Shown: positions 1 through 10,013 of the stretch, piece by piece
Layout: each line of letters starts with the position of its first letter
Position numbering within the stretch: the first letter of the stretch is position 1
Assembly: GCA_035578175.1 (NCBI GenBank)
Contig: JAQMRL010000016.1
Coordinates: 1,861,501 to 1,925,500, forward strand
Source of the DNA: Catonia carolina
Lineage: Eukaryota > Arthropoda > Insecta > Hemiptera > Achilidae
Length of the DNA stretch: 64,000 bases
Reading direction: 5' to 3'
Notes under the pieces: generated by a model
Database searches by the model: none
The model's input: the letters and a program-made list of their open reading frames with translations, nothing else
Told to the model about the DNA's origin: nothing
Position numbers and translations under genes: made by a program

Positions 1-193
1 ATTCCTGCGAGGGTGTGGTTAATTGAACCCCAACCATCAAAGTACACCGGTATCCACTGTCTAGTATTGAAATGCGTATAAAAGTAAAACTACGTTGACT
101 AGGATTTGAACTAGGAACGTACGTCTTCTTAAATAGCTGTGTGTTGAGGTGAGTTGCAGTGACGACTTTACCTCTAGACTAACCTGGTGGGTA
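1..193 (-). mobile_element. tRNA-derived SINE (SINE3), cut by the window edge
   Basis: On the minus strand a tRNA-like head begins near 193, with an A-box-like TTAGTCTAGAGG and, near 100-120, a B-box-like AGTTCAAATCC. A tail follows that reads toward position 1. The tail is repeated at 25.17-25.26 kb and 63.21-63.34 kb. The tail sequence (CACCGGT...GGTTGGGG...CAATTAACCACACC) resembles a common insect SINE known to me from general experience. The 3' end lies outside the window. Confidence 0.65.
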
Positions 194-450
194 CTTATGT
201 GAGGTGTGTGCATATGAAAAGTAAAGTGACTATAGATGATTGGTGAGGGAGGGACGGACGGGGAGTGGAGGATATCAGTTGCTCTTCTGTAAGGGCCACA
301 AGCCAGTAACCGGCCTCTACCATCGGAAGTGACTGTACGTGATGGGCTGGGGGTGTGGTGGAGTGGACCCAGTGCAGCCACAATTCAAATAACACAAGAT
401 CATGCCAAACAATTCAAAAAACAAACGTGACATTTTCTAGCGTTTATTTA
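194..450. other. No feature recognised (single-copy stretch)
   Basis: This stretch between the SINE and the repeat terminus upstream of zinc-finger gene A includes a purine-rich patch near 240-275. I see no coding signature and no second copy in the window. Short open frames here have no recognisable motif. Confidence 0.4.
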
Positions 451-504
451 AAAAAGTGTGATACTATCACACAACTTTCTCTTGCCAATGTAAATAATGA
501 ACAA
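451..504 (-). repeat. HINE-like repeat, right-terminal fragment upstream of zinc-finger gene A
   Basis: The sequence has the terminal hairpin (GTGTGA...TCACAC) followed by ACTTTCTCTTGCCAATG, which is the right terminus of the abundant repeat in minus orientation. It ends at the mariner insertion. The same terminal fragment precedes zinc-finger copies B and C. Confidence 0.75.
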
Positions 505-506
505 TA

Positions 507-1265
507 CAAGGGTGGTTCCAAAAGTACCCATCCTAATAAAGAAAACACAAAAATTTTGGCAAAGAATTAATTTATTTTTCAACATAATATCTTTTGTCTC
601 TGGTGTAAACTGATAGATCCATGTTTCATCCATGGTTGTGAAAGGGCGCAAAAATTCTCCTTTGTAGCCGTGAAACTTCACTAAACACCCAATTGAAACA
701 TCTTCACGACACTGTTTTTGCTAGAGTGTGAGCAAACGCGGCACCCATCTTGCACACAGCTTTCTCATGTCCAAATTTTCAGATAATATATGATGTACCG
801 CTTTTTTGAAATGCCTACTATGTCCGCTAGCTCGTGCACTTTCAGTCGACGATCATCCAGTACCGCTTTGGGGATTTTCTTAACCATTTCTGGAGTCGTC
901 ATCTCATTTGGTCGACCACTGCGATGCTCGTACGGCTTCCTTTAAACTCTGGTACCCAATAATTTACCGTTGTAAACGAAGGAGCAGACTCACCTAGAAT
1001 AGAATCTAGTTCAGCTTTTATATTGTTTCGGCTGAGGACTTTCAATAAAAGTATTGTAACATATAACGATGACCAATTTGCTCCATTTTCACAAGTTCAC
1101 TGAAAACGTTCAATACTGATGGCTCGCAAATAAATAATAAGAAACATGGCGTCTACAAACATGAAACATATGCTTCATGAAATGTGTAACTTCTAATAGA
1201 AAGATATTTTTCAAACAACTACCGCCATCTTTAGGTCAGGCCGGGTACTTATGGTACCACCCTCG
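507..1265 (-). mobile_element. mariner-family DNA transposon, degenerate
   Basis: The element is bounded by inverted repeats: CAAGGGTGGTTCCAAAAG at 507 on the plus strand and CGAGGGTGGTACCATAAG read on the minus strand from 1265. TA dinucleotides flank it at 505-506 and 1266-1267. Minus-strand translation gives broken mariner transposase pieces. One contains RWVPRLLTL; another contains MDETWIYQFTPETK, which holds a catalytic Asp of the mariner DDD triad. Frameshifts and an internal loss after that motif make it inactive. In paralogues B and C the flanks join directly as GAACAATATAAC, so the insertion is specific to copy A. Confidence 0.9.
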
Positions 1266-1356
1266 TATAACGTATGTTTATTACGTATACGTGATGCGTG
1301 GCAGTGCCACAGGTGTTTCTGTCATTAAATATAATAAAATGTGCTGTTGTTTTCAG

Positions 1357-2463
1357 ATGGCTGATGCAACTGGAGTGAGAGTGGACTCTTCAAGCAGAAC
1401 AGCCTCACAAGTCTGTAAATTATGTAGACTGGCTACCATTGACTGCCACAACAAGAATAAACTCATTGCGTACTGTGCAAAGTGTAAGAAGAGATTACGT
1501 AAACAAAGAACCAAATCTTGGTATGGTAAAATTAAACAGCTGTACGACTCTTGTTTGACTTGCATGAATACGTTTTATAATAACCTCTCATACGAACCAC
1601 ATGACTGTACACTAGAAGGCATATTCGTTTGTGATGGTTGTGGCAGAGTATTCCTCCAGAAGGAGAATATAACGCTACATGTAAGTAAATGTCACAAAAT
1701 CATTTCAAAAATGAATGCAACTGTAAGTGAAAACAATGGCCAAAGAGATTCAAAATTGGAATTGGAGTTGGAAAATTGTGGGAGTACTTCTAGATTGAGT
1801 GAAAGTAGCAGTGGCCACAAGATGTCTAAATCAACTGACAATGTGATTGGCCAGTCTAAATTACCCAAAACGTGTAAAGATGTCACTTGTAGTATTTGTG
1901 GAAAGGTTTTTAGTCGTAAATCCGCTTTAACTACACATATGCGTGTACATACAGGAGAGAAACCTTTTAAGTGTAAGTTTTGCAACAAAGACTTTAAACA
2001 CCTTGGAAATTTAAAAACACATTTGCGAATTCATACGGGTGAGAAACCATTCAAATGTAAATTCTGTAATAAAAAGTTTACAGATTCATCTAATTTAAAA
2101 AGGCACCTGCGTTTACATACAGGGGAGAAGCCTTTCAAATGTAAATTCTGTAATAAAAAGTTTACCCAGTCATCTGATTTAACTATTCATGTGCGTTTAC
2201 ATACAGGGGAGAAACCATTCACTTGTAAATTCTGTAATAAAAAGTTTACAATTTCATCTGCTTTAAATACTCACATGCGTTTACATACAGGGGAGAAACC
2301 GTTCACTTGTAAATTTTGTAATAAAAAGTTTACACAGTCATCTAGTTTAAATACTCATATGCGTTTACATACAGGGGAGAAACCGTTCAGTTGTAAATAC
2401 TGTAATAAAAAGTTTACACAATCATCTAGTTTAAATACACACATGCGTAGACATATAGAATAG
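1357..2463 (+). CDS. C2H2 zinc-finger protein, paralogue A (7 tandem fingers)
   Basis: The 368-residue product starts at the MADATG methionine, which lies directly after an acceptor-like TTGTTTTCAG; the frame is open upstream to 1177, so a longer N-terminus starting MRGSATG (1294) is possible. Residues 20-84 hold a Cys-rich module (CxxC at 20/23, 40/43 and 66/69, plus Cys 30 and 84) with a basic stretch at 44-53. Residues 92-113 form one isolated C2H2 finger. A Ser-rich spacer follows. Seven Krüppel-type fingers with TGEKPF linkers run from 178 to the end. Helix residues -1 to 6 are RKSALTT, HLGNLKT, DSSNLKR, QSSDLTI, ISSALNT, QSSSLNT and QSSSLNT. A nuclear sequence-specific DNA-binding role is inferred from the family; the target is unknown. 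The N-terminal module does not match a classic ZAD by eye. Confidence 0.85.
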   Translation: MADATGVRVDSSSRTASQVCKLCRLATIDCHNKNKLIAYCAKCKKRLRKQRTKSWYGKIKQLYDSCLTCMNTFYNNLSYEPHDCTLEGIFVCDGCGRVFLQKENITLHVSKCHKIISKMNATVSENNGQRDSKLELELENCGSTSRLSESSSGHKMSKSTDNVIGQSKLPKTCKDVTCSICGKVFSRKSALTTHMRVHTGEKPFKCKFCNKDFKHLGNLKTHLRIHTGEKPFKCKFCNKKFTDSSNLKRHLRLHTGEKPFKCKFCNKKFTQSSDLTIHVRLHTGEKPFTCKFCNKKFTISSALNTHMRLHTGEKPFTCKFCNKKFTQSSSLNTHMRLHTGEKPFSCKYCNKKFTQSSSLNTHMRRHIE

Positions 2464-2487
2464 AAAACACACAATTGTGTGATTTGC

Positions 2488-2493
2488 AATAAA
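2488..2493 (+). promoter_or_regulatory. Polyadenylation signal, zinc-finger gene A
   Basis: AATAAA lies 25 bp after the stop codon, in a 3' flank shared with copy C. Confidence 0.55.
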
Positions 2494-2746
2494 AATATGC
2501 ATGTGCTTCATCTTTAAATACCATTTTTGTATGAACACAAATAAACCATAAAAATATAAATCGTGCAGTAAAATTCCTCTGCTATTCATGGCTTCTTCTA
2601 GAAGTTTGCTTATGTATAGAGGAGAGTGAAAGTGCAGATGTAAAGTTTGCAAAATAAACTCTGTACAATGAAAGTCATTCAAGAACACATTGCATGCGTA
2701 ACCCACAGGTTGGACACTTGGTCTGATAAATGTGTATCTCCTTTTG

Positions 2747-3664
2747 ACTTGCTCTTCTCTATGTGAATATGTAGGAAGGAAAGTATTGTTTTCTTGTCAA
2801 TGGTTTGAAAGCGGGTTTTCACCAGATATGAACTTTTTCATACCCCTGAACCCAAAAAAAAAAATGTTTTAGTGTTTGGTGTGTGTGTGTGTGTGTGTGT
2901 GTGTCTTCTAAGTATCTTAAGAATGGAATATCGTATGAAGTTCAAACTTAAAACTTAAGTTAGGTACCACTAGAGGACCCACACAAACATTTTCATAAAA
3001 ATTGGTCAACTGGAAATAGTATTTTATCAGTTTTTGCAATTTTTTTGTTTTTAAACGGTTTTTATGATTTTTTGAATTGCCTCATTTGCTACATAAGTAT
3101 GCTCAACAAGATAAGGTAGGTGCGCCATGTCTGCTGAAATTCTTGGGGAGGCTGTTCTCTTGTAGAAATTGTGGTTATTTTAATATTGCGGCCTTAATAT
3201 GCATTTCAGCGCAGAAGTGTCTATAATCAAAGTTCTAGACAATTTAAAGGTCTGAAAGATTTATTTTATCATTTCTTTGTATAATCCATAGTTTAACAGT
3301 AATAAGTAATTTTTTTTTTTTTTCATTAAAATCGGTTAAAAAAGTGGATTTTTTAAGATATCGCTCTTAGTATGCATTTAACGACAAAAGTGTATATAAT
3401 TAAATTTATAGGAAATAAAATGATTACTTATTTTATTGTAAGCATTTTCTCTACAGAGCCTAGTTTAGCGTTTAGTAATAAAATGGAAAAGTGATTTTCC
3501 ATATTATTGAGCCAAACTAAGGTAGGTTTTCATTTTGCATCATTCACTCATGATTAAAATTGGGTTTTGTTTTTGAGGTTATTTTTTTTGTTTATTACTA
3601 ATGTTAGGTTATATTGTTCATAATTTGCATTGGCAAGTGAAAGTCGTGTGAGTGTTAAATACCA
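2747..3664 (+). repeat. HINE-like repeat, near full length
   Basis: It starts with ACTTGCTCTTCTCTATGTG (degenerate left terminus), carries a (GT)n tract at 2880-2904 and ends in GCAAGTGAAAGTCGTGTG. It is shared with copy C at 46190-47086, so it predates that duplication. Confidence 0.8.
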
Positions 3665-3930
3665 AATTTTTCTACCCAGTTTTAATGGGCAATGTGTATT
3701 GAGGGGTGCAGGAGGGATTTTGTACTCGGCTGTTATGTCAGAATAGCACGAATGATTTTGTAGACTACATCTGAAGTCATAGACCCATCATCAGAGTATA
3801 CAAAATATATTGTAAAAGTACTTTAATTTTCATCACTGACCTGTTACAGCTGTTATACTGCTTGTTTTTACCTGTTAATTATGAACATGTTTTGGTGTCC
3901 GACATCATTAAAGCACTCAAATTTTAAATT
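3665..3930 (-). mobile_element. Decayed Penelope-like element fragment
   Basis: The fragment carries a degenerate relative of the hammerhead-bearing segment seen at 35.5 and 55.9 kb. Read on the minus strand it has an ACTCTGATGATGG core. No reverse transcriptase remains. It is shared with 47090-47355. Confidence 0.45.
3765..3802 (-). ncRNA. Decayed hammerhead ribozyme relic
   Basis: The minus strand keeps CTGATGA and a stem II-like GGGTC...GAC, but the essential GAAA is replaced (TTCAG at the equivalent place). The motif should be catalytically dead. It is interpreted by comparison with the intact motifs at 35.7 and 55.9 kb. Confidence 0.4.
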
Positions 3931-4909
3931 GATGTGAAACACTCACACAACTTTGTCTTGCCAATGAAAATTATAAACAATATAACCTAACATTAGAAAT
4001 GAACAAAAAATATAACTTTATTTTTTTTAAATCGCATCAACAGCTTGGTCATTAGTGACTTTGTGGGTTAGGAAACTGGATAGTATAATAATTTCCTGAC
4101 CTGAGCCAGAAATCAAACCCAGGACTTCTGCGTTTGTAGGCCAGCATGCTACCACTATGCTACGGAGGTGGCAATAACCTTATTTTAATCATGAGTGGAA
4201 TGATGCTAAATAAAACCAAACCCTAGTTTTTGGCTTAATAATGCAGAAATCACTCTCTGACGCTAAACAAGGGTCTGTAGAGAAAAATACTTAAAATAAA
4301 AGTTGTAGATCTTTTAATTCTCTTATAAATTGTATTATTAATCCATTTTTTTATCGATGTTCATGAGACAAAAAAACAGAATATCACTAATTACTGCTAA
4401 ACTAAGCGTTATACAAAGAAATGTTTGATATGAAAGTTGTATTTATATAACTTCTGTGCTAAAATGCTTATTAAGGCCATAATATTTAAAAACCCCATTT
4501 TTTCTACGAGAGATTAGCCTCTCCAAGAGTTCCAGTGGACATGGCGCGCCTACCGTATCTTGTAGAGCAATATGTAGTAAATGAGACGATTTTTAAAAAA
4601 ATAAATTTAACTGTTTTAGAGAGAATTGTGAAAAAGTTAAAAATTACATGAATAAACTACTACTTCCGATTGACTGATTTTGATGAAAGTGTTCATGTCA
4701 GGTCCTCTAGTAGTACGTAACTTAAGTTTCAAGTTTTAGCTTTGTACGATGTTCCGTTGTTGAGATATTTTGTTCACACGCACAGACCAATCGCTAAAAA
4801 CATATTTTGGGTGGAGGGAAACATTTATATCCGGTGACAACTAGAATTTGTAAAATTGACATGAAAACAATACTTTCCTTCTTATATATTCATATAGGCA
4901 AGAGAAAGT
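3931..4909 (-). repeat. HINE-like repeat, near full length, with nested SINE
   Basis: It starts GATGTGAAACACTCACAC and ends ATAGGCAAGAGAAAGT. A SINE interrupts it at 4025-4173. It is shared with 47360-48346. Confidence 0.82.
4025..4173 (-). mobile_element. tRNA-derived SINE (SINE2) nested in HINE-like repeat
   Basis: The minus strand reads CCACCTCCGTAGCATAGTGG (A box), then a B-box-like GGTTTGATTTC, then a tail ending ...GATTTAAAAAAA. Target-site duplications are ATAACTTTATTTT (4012-4024) and ATAACCTTATTTT (4174-4186). Related copies lie at 17.3, 22.5 and 47.5 kb. Confidence 0.8.
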
Positions 4910-5940
4910 AAAAAGCTAAATGTATTAAAATGTGTAGAAGATGTACATTGAGTCATTCATGTGAAACTGTTTAATCATTTGAGTTGGTCGTTTTTCGTTT
5001 TCTCTGCTGATAAGAGCCACAGTCAATGTTACTTGATCATTTTTAAATTAACCTCTTTGTTAAAAATGTTTTACCTCTGTTTATTTTATCTCTTTGTTTG
5101 CATGGAACATCTCACACTTGAATCATTTTTTCATTTTATTATCGTATTCTTATTTATTCTTATTTATTATTTATTATTTATTCTTATTTATGTATTCTTA
5201 TTTATTTTATTATCGTATTTTTATTATCGTGTTCTATTAAATTGTAATATTTTTCCATTTTTTTGAACTTTTTTCATTTTATTTCTGTAACATTTTTACA
5301 GTATGTGTAATTTGGTATGATGTAATCACATTTCATTGTTTTTGGTCGTACCATTTTAACATTTACAACATGTTGTTTAGTCATACCATTGTAATCTTCA
5401 TTTCAACATTCTATTTTATAAACGCATTTGTTATTCTTATTTACTCCATTCACTTCATTGGTGTTTACGTGTATGGGGTAACAGTTTCTTATCCTCACAT
5501 ATGAATGAAATTTTATAAAATTTATTTCTTGTTCTACATAATGTATTTGTAATTATTTTATTATATTTTATAGAATGTATGGTTTCTGCTCTGTATGGTT
5601 ATTTTTCTCTTCGACTGTTGTTAAATCAGTTTCCAAATGTAAATTGTAATTAATTGTACAGTCCATTTGAAATAGAATGCTAGTTTTACGTAAATGGAAT
5701 AAAGAAGAGAGGGAATTTTTTAATGTGCTCATGCATCAGTGCTACCACTAGGAATAATTAAAAGGGAAATTTTACTTTCGAAAAGGGATTTTTTATTCAG
5801 AAAAGTTACCGCCATTCAGAGACTTACTATCATGCTATTTTGAATGGACTATATTTTGTTTTTTGTTATATCCATAATTGTTTTTGTCATTATGCCATGA
5901 ATCTTATGGCTCTTATTTTGTTATTTAAGCGTTTCTCATC
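4910..5940. other. AT-rich non-coding tail of the duplicated unit
   Basis: It contains TTATT-rich low complexity at 5120-5280. The flanks match 48347-50230, and 5540-5950 weakly matches 31250-31500. The open frame at 4961-5266 is low-complexity Phe/Leu/Ile and is not preserved in copy C, so no gene is called. Confidence 0.5.
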
Positions 5941-6187
5941 TTGTGTATAATTAAGTCCTCGATATTATATACGGTACTTAAACAAGGTGCAGTTTTATGG
6001 GAATATGGGTGGTTAGAGGATTTATTAGTAGTAATGACGGGTAATGTGTTTGTACAGGCCGTGCCACGATTTTCCAGGCTTGCCGTCCGACCGTTATTAC
6101 GGTGCATACTATCTAAAGCGAAAACGTTCCCTCACGTTTATTTCATATCACCCCATATATTACTTACAAATGTAAGTAATTTTTTAC

Positions 6188-6498
6188 AATCGGTAATGGC
6201 AACAGTGTACTCAAGGCCAACTACCAGAGATAGTTAAAATGTTCTAGTCAAGCATTAGTGTGGTGACAGCAGTCGTTTGGTTATATTGTGTCAGCAATGG
6301 TTGTTTCCATGGAAAAGATTGTGGCTTTTAACATAGAGTTGCATTCTTATAAAACACCCGTACAGTATTTTATTAATAAAACCATTGTTGACACAATATA
6401 ACGAAACGACTGCTGTCACCACATGAATGCTTGACTGGAACATTTTTTAACTGTCTTAAGTAGTTGGCTTTGAGTACACTGTTTCCAACATACCGATT
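6188..6498. mobile_element. Foldback/MITE-like element
   Basis: Inverted arms of about 115 bp (6188-6302 and 6380-6498) surround a ~77-bp centre. The termini read AATCGGTAATG on the left and AATCGGTATG on the complement of the right. No transposase is recognisable. The short centre can encode a ~34-residue peptide that I do not recognise. Copy C lacks it at the equivalent point. Confidence 0.7.
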
Positions 6499-6944
6499 GG
6501 GGGACAGAAAATTTACCGATTTATTACTTCTATCTTCTTATATTCAGGGTTGTGTCCCTAATAAAACACCCTATAATAGTAGTAAATAAAAAATAGGGTT
6601 TCAAAGAAATAGAAATATAACGCACAAATGGTTACATGTAGCCTATTGTTGTACGGCTACCTAAAGGAGTCGGGTATCTAATTAGATGATTGGCTCTTTT
6701 TGTAACCATTCTATTCAATTATGATGAGTGTATTTTTATTATTATATAGAAAATCTCTGTCCTTCTCGTGACTTGCATAGCTTCATGTATGTAAGGGAGC
6801 ACACCGTTTTGGAGTTGAGTCTTTGATCTGGCAGTGAGTCATACTGTGTACGAGTACGCCTGCCAAGAGATCCACCGTAAATTGTAGACACAAATAATCG
6901 TTATTATATTTGTAAGTAGGACTTAGTTTAAGTAAGTGCAAAAT
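6499..6944. other. No feature recognised
   Basis: This is AT-rich sequence between the foldback element and the next duplicated block. No coding, RNA or repeat signature was found beyond short A/T runs. Confidence 0.35.
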
Positions 6945-7261
6945 AATCTTGCAATTGGTTAAGTTTACTTCATAATTTTATTGGAATTAGTTTGTTATTT
7001 CTTATAAGTAATTTAATTGTAGGTGTAAGACACTTAAATTGTTCTTGTAATTTTTAGTTTGTAATAAATAATACTTGTAATTCTTAAACTATAGTGTGTT
7101 AATTATTTAATTTACCTAGATCCCGAAACGGACCTTAGAGATAAGTGTCACAAGACATTATTGTCTAATGACTGGATGTGTAAGTTCAGTTGAGGCTGTC
7201 AACTAAATACATAATTTGGAATCTGTTATATTGTAATAATCTGTTTCCAGTTTGTCATGTT

Positions 7262-7380
7262 CATGTGGTCTTGGGTTTGAATCCCATTCAGGCACGGCAT
7301 ATTTTCATCCCTTACAAAAAAATCATTTCATCCTTCACCGTCTGCATTAGCAGTAATTCCAGAACAGTAGGACTATAAAC
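7262..7380 (+). mobile_element. Partial tRNA-derived SINE (SINE1)
   Basis: It keeps the B-box region (GGGTTTGAATCCCATTCAGG) and the body, down to AGAACAGTAGGACTATAAAC, compared with the complete SINE1 at 9830-9998. The A-box part is lost or diverged. Counterparts lie at 33.07 and 52.70 kb. Confidence 0.7.
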
Positions 7381-7416
7381 TAAAAGAAGAAAAATTGCCA
7401 TGTTCAGTCTAGTTGT

Positions 7417-7710
7417 ACTTTTTCTTGCCTATATAAATTTATAGCAAAGAGTATTGCTTTCATGTTGATGAGAAATCCAGTTTTCACAAGATATACATTT
7501 TTTCTGGCCCCCTGAACCCAATAAAACATGTTGTTAGCAATTGTTCTGTGTGTGAATAAAATATCTCAAGAAAGGAACTTTGTTAGAAGTTCAAAAATTA
7601 AAATTTAAGTTAGGTACATCTAGAGGAACCAAATGAACATTATCATCTAAATTGGTCAACTGAAGTAGTAGTTTCTTCATGTAATTTTCACTTTTTTTGC
7701 GACGATTGTT
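7417..7710 (+). repeat. HINE-like repeat, left fragment
   Basis: It starts ACTTTTTCTTGCCTATATAA and breaks off after about 300 bp. It is shared with copies 2 and 3 of block X. Confidence 0.75.
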
Positions 7711-7832
7711 GCCCGCCATGACAGATGTAATATTATTTTGTGTAGCTAAGCCTTAAGCCATTGAATTATGCACAAGATAATACACCCAACAAGAGTGACT
7801 CGCTTGTCCATTACAAAGATGGATGGAATAGT

Positions 7833-8036
7833 GAAGAGAGAGAGAGAGAGAGTGAAGAAGAAGTTTTACGTGGTGTTTACTGTTTGCAAAGATAGAGCAG
7901 TAGTAGAAAGGAAGAGACTGTTGGTGTGGTTTGGGGTTTAACCCTTAAGGCTCCCTTCGTACTATCCGCTTCTAATACACAGCCACGGCCGTATTACATT
8001 CCTTTCCCATCACGTCACACACACACACACACACAT
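7833..8036. repeat. Two microsatellites, (AG)n and (CA)n
   Basis: An (AG)n tract lies near 7833-7852 and a (CA)n tract at 8018-8034. The AG tract is shorter in block X copies 2 and 3. Confidence 0.8.
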
Positions 8037-8044
8037 TCATATAG

Positions 8045-8480
8045 TTAGATTTTACTTGTGAAAAACCATTTGTAAAGCAGAATTTTAGCTACACATATGT
8101 TGTTGTTCTTTAGGTCATCAGCCGAAAAGCTGGTTTGAACCTCTAGAGGCTTTACTAAGTAAAACGAGGAGTGAGAATGTTTACCATTGCCTTCCTCACT
8201 GAGTGGAAAAGTACGCTTATCAGCATGCCGAACCCTCTGAAAAGCACAAATTTTCCACTCTGCAAATGACACCTTCACTTCATTCATCACAGGGTCTAGC
8301 TGTATAACGAAAATCATTACTTTCAGAGGAGATAGCTCTGATTAGTGTCTTTTACACCTCTACCTCTTCTGTTCTTAAATGATTCAGTCATTTAATTGGC
8401 TGAACATGCGATAAGAAACAGAACTATTTATTTTAGCCCTGCAACTAACAGATTGGGTGTAAATAATTTGACACTCCACA
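8045..8480 (-). repeat. Interspersed repeat W (inverted copy of 18360-18765)
   Basis: About 420 bp match 18360-18765 in opposite orientation. The minus strand holds an open frame (8045-8317) whose first ~73 codons align without gaps to 18542-18763 (both begin M-x-F-x-IQLDPV-x-NEVKVS). No known domain is recognised. Its end (CTGATGACCTAAA) resembles insect LINE/SINE 3' ends, so it may be a retroelement tail rather than a gene. Confidence 0.55.
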
Positions 8481-8499
8481 CATATGTATATTTCACAAT

Positions 8500-9320
8500 T
8501 GTGTAGGTTGCAGGAGAATGAATCACTAAATAGGACTCTATCATTGGATTATTATACCGATCATATTTGTGGTAAAATATCATCTGGGGTATTTGCATTA
8601 AAACAAATTGCCAGATTGAATGATAAAAAATTGCTAATAGCAGCTCATCATGGTTTAATTTTATCTCATATCAGTTATGCTATATTAGTATGGGTTAATT
8701 CATCACAGTGTAACATTGAAAGAGTTTTTAAAATACACAAAAAAGATGTCAGGTGTATGATGGGAGTCAACCACCTTATCTCATGTAGATCACTATTTAA
8801 AGAGCTGCAATTGCTCACAGTTCCTTCTTAGTACAGTTTTGAAGTGATAATGTACGTAAAGCAAAATACATTTTTACAGAATTTAGATGTTCACAACCAC
8901 TACACAAGAAACAGAATCGATAATTATGTTACTAATCACAACACTAAATTGCTTGAACAAAAACCAACTTTTGCAGGTAGAAAATACATCAATAAATTGC
9001 CACAAAGTTTAAAAAGTTGTGAAAATTTGTCATATTAAAAAAAAGTTAAAATAATATTTGATTGATGAATCATTATACAGTGTGTATGAATTCCTTTGTA
9101 TATAGTTTTTGATTGAAAAGTATTTAACTTCTAATTAAACAAATATTGTGTACTATTTGATACAAAGGGGTTCATGACTAGCCTACTGGATTAAGCAGTA
9201 GGAGAAACAAAACTTTTTGTTGCTAAGTGATGAATTTATCATTGGATTGACTTTTTGTTTATTAGTTTTATCTTGACATGTCCTATACTCCCTTTGGAGT
9301 CTCCTGAATGGAAAAAAATT
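8500..9320 (+). pseudogene. CR1/Jockey-like LINE, 3' fragment (LINE-1)
   Basis: The plus strand encodes the C-terminal part of a non-LTR retrotransposon reverse transcriptase ORF (8515-8831 and 8844-9038, frameshifted). Segments such as GKISSGVFALKQIARLNDKK match the minus-strand LINE copy at 53.6 kb. The 3' end (ACATGTCCTATACTCC...GGAGTC, then GGAAAAAAA near 9310) matches the other copies' 3' ends with their poly(A). It is 5' truncated, diverged and opposite in strand to the other three copies. Confidence 0.8.
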
Positions 9321-9814
9321 ACATGAGGGTGACTTGTTTGGGAACACTGCAGGTAGTATTTTGTCATGGGCCACTCCCTTCCCTCCTTTGCTACAACGTA
9401 CATTAGGCCCAACTGTTTGTAACAAAAGCAAATTCCTATAAAAAAAGGCACAGTTTTCACACAAACTAAGAAACGTGTTTGTATGTTGACTTACAGACGG
9501 CCTGCTTGTGATATCTGTTTACATAAAGAGTTTTCATTATTCTAACCTACCTTTCACACTAAAACAACAGTGAAATATTTCCCTTTCATTATATTCTATT
9601 TCTGTAAAGGCTTTGGAGTAAAATTGTGTACGAGAATTCTCTACAAAATAAATTGAACAATGACCAGTTTCAGATGTATATTGACCTGACTGCAATAAGT
9701 TTTATTGTGTACTGCACTACCGGTTTGTATAGCCACTGAAGAGGGTTCGCATAGCAGATGGTTTGACGCGGTGAGTAGAGTACTGGTCCAAGAAAGATGT
9801 GAGGTGGAATGCAG
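9321..9814. other. No feature recognised
   Basis: Between LINE-1 and the SINE1 insertion I see no coding motif, repeat terminus or RNA signature. It belongs to the ~2 kb present only in block X copy 1. Confidence 0.35.
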
Positions 9815-9829
9815 GGCCACCAAATAAGG

Positions 9830-9998
9830 TTTTTTTTTTTGGTTTAACGTCCGACTGTTCTGCAATTACTGCTAATGCAGACGGTGAATGATGAAATGAT
9901 TTTTTGTAACGTATGAAAAAATGCCGTGCCTGAATGGGACTCGAACCCAAGACCGCATGATGAGAGGCGAGCACGTTACCAACTTCGCCAATGCGGCC
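9830..9998 (-). mobile_element. Complete tRNA-derived SINE (SINE1)
   Basis: Minus strand: GGCCGCATTGGCGAAGTTGG (A box TGGCGAAGTTGG), B box GGTTCGAGTCC, then a ~90-bp body and a poly(A) tail (plus-strand T-run 9830-9840). A perfect 15-bp target-site duplication GGCCACCAAATAAGG lies at 9815-9829 and 9999-10013. The tRNA-like region has CAT near the anticodon position, which may suggest a tRNA-Met-like source. This is an element, not a functional tRNA gene. Confidence 0.92.
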
Positions 9999-10013
9999 GG
10001 CCACCAAATAAGG

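Larger units (their letters stand above)
1268..6165. repeat. Segmental duplication, copy A of the zinc-finger unit
   Basis: From the gene leader through the 3' flank, two HINE-like repeats, a SINE and a non-coding tail, this interval is collinear with 44548-50430. The main difference is an extra HINE-like insertion in the latter. A diverged copy of the tail (around 5540-5950) also lies at 31250-31500 downstream of gene B. Confidence 0.88.

Noticed and set aside
1177..1356. N-terminal extension of zinc-finger A as coding
   Set aside because: The frame is open, but upstream of 1268 it is mariner DNA, and a strong acceptor-like tract ends exactly at the MADATG start. The MRGSATG leader remains a possible alternative.
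1353..1988. Minus-strand open frames inside the zinc-finger gene
   Set aside because: They are antisense shadows. The same shadow frames appear under copies B and C because the sense sequence is conserved.
4961..5266. 101-codon open frame rich in Phe, Leu and Ile
   Set aside because: It is made of TTATT-type low complexity and is disrupted in the paralogous segment at 48.4-49.6 kb.
7190..7378. 62-codon frame conserved at 52630
   Set aside because: It translates the partial SINE1 and duplicated block; conservation reflects recent segmental duplication.
9910..9998. tRNA gene on the minus strand
   Set aside because: A and B boxes are present, but the sequence continues into a SINE body with poly(A) and target-site duplications, so it is SINE1. 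The same reasoning applies at 19.0, 4.1, 17.3, 22.5 and 47.6 kb.
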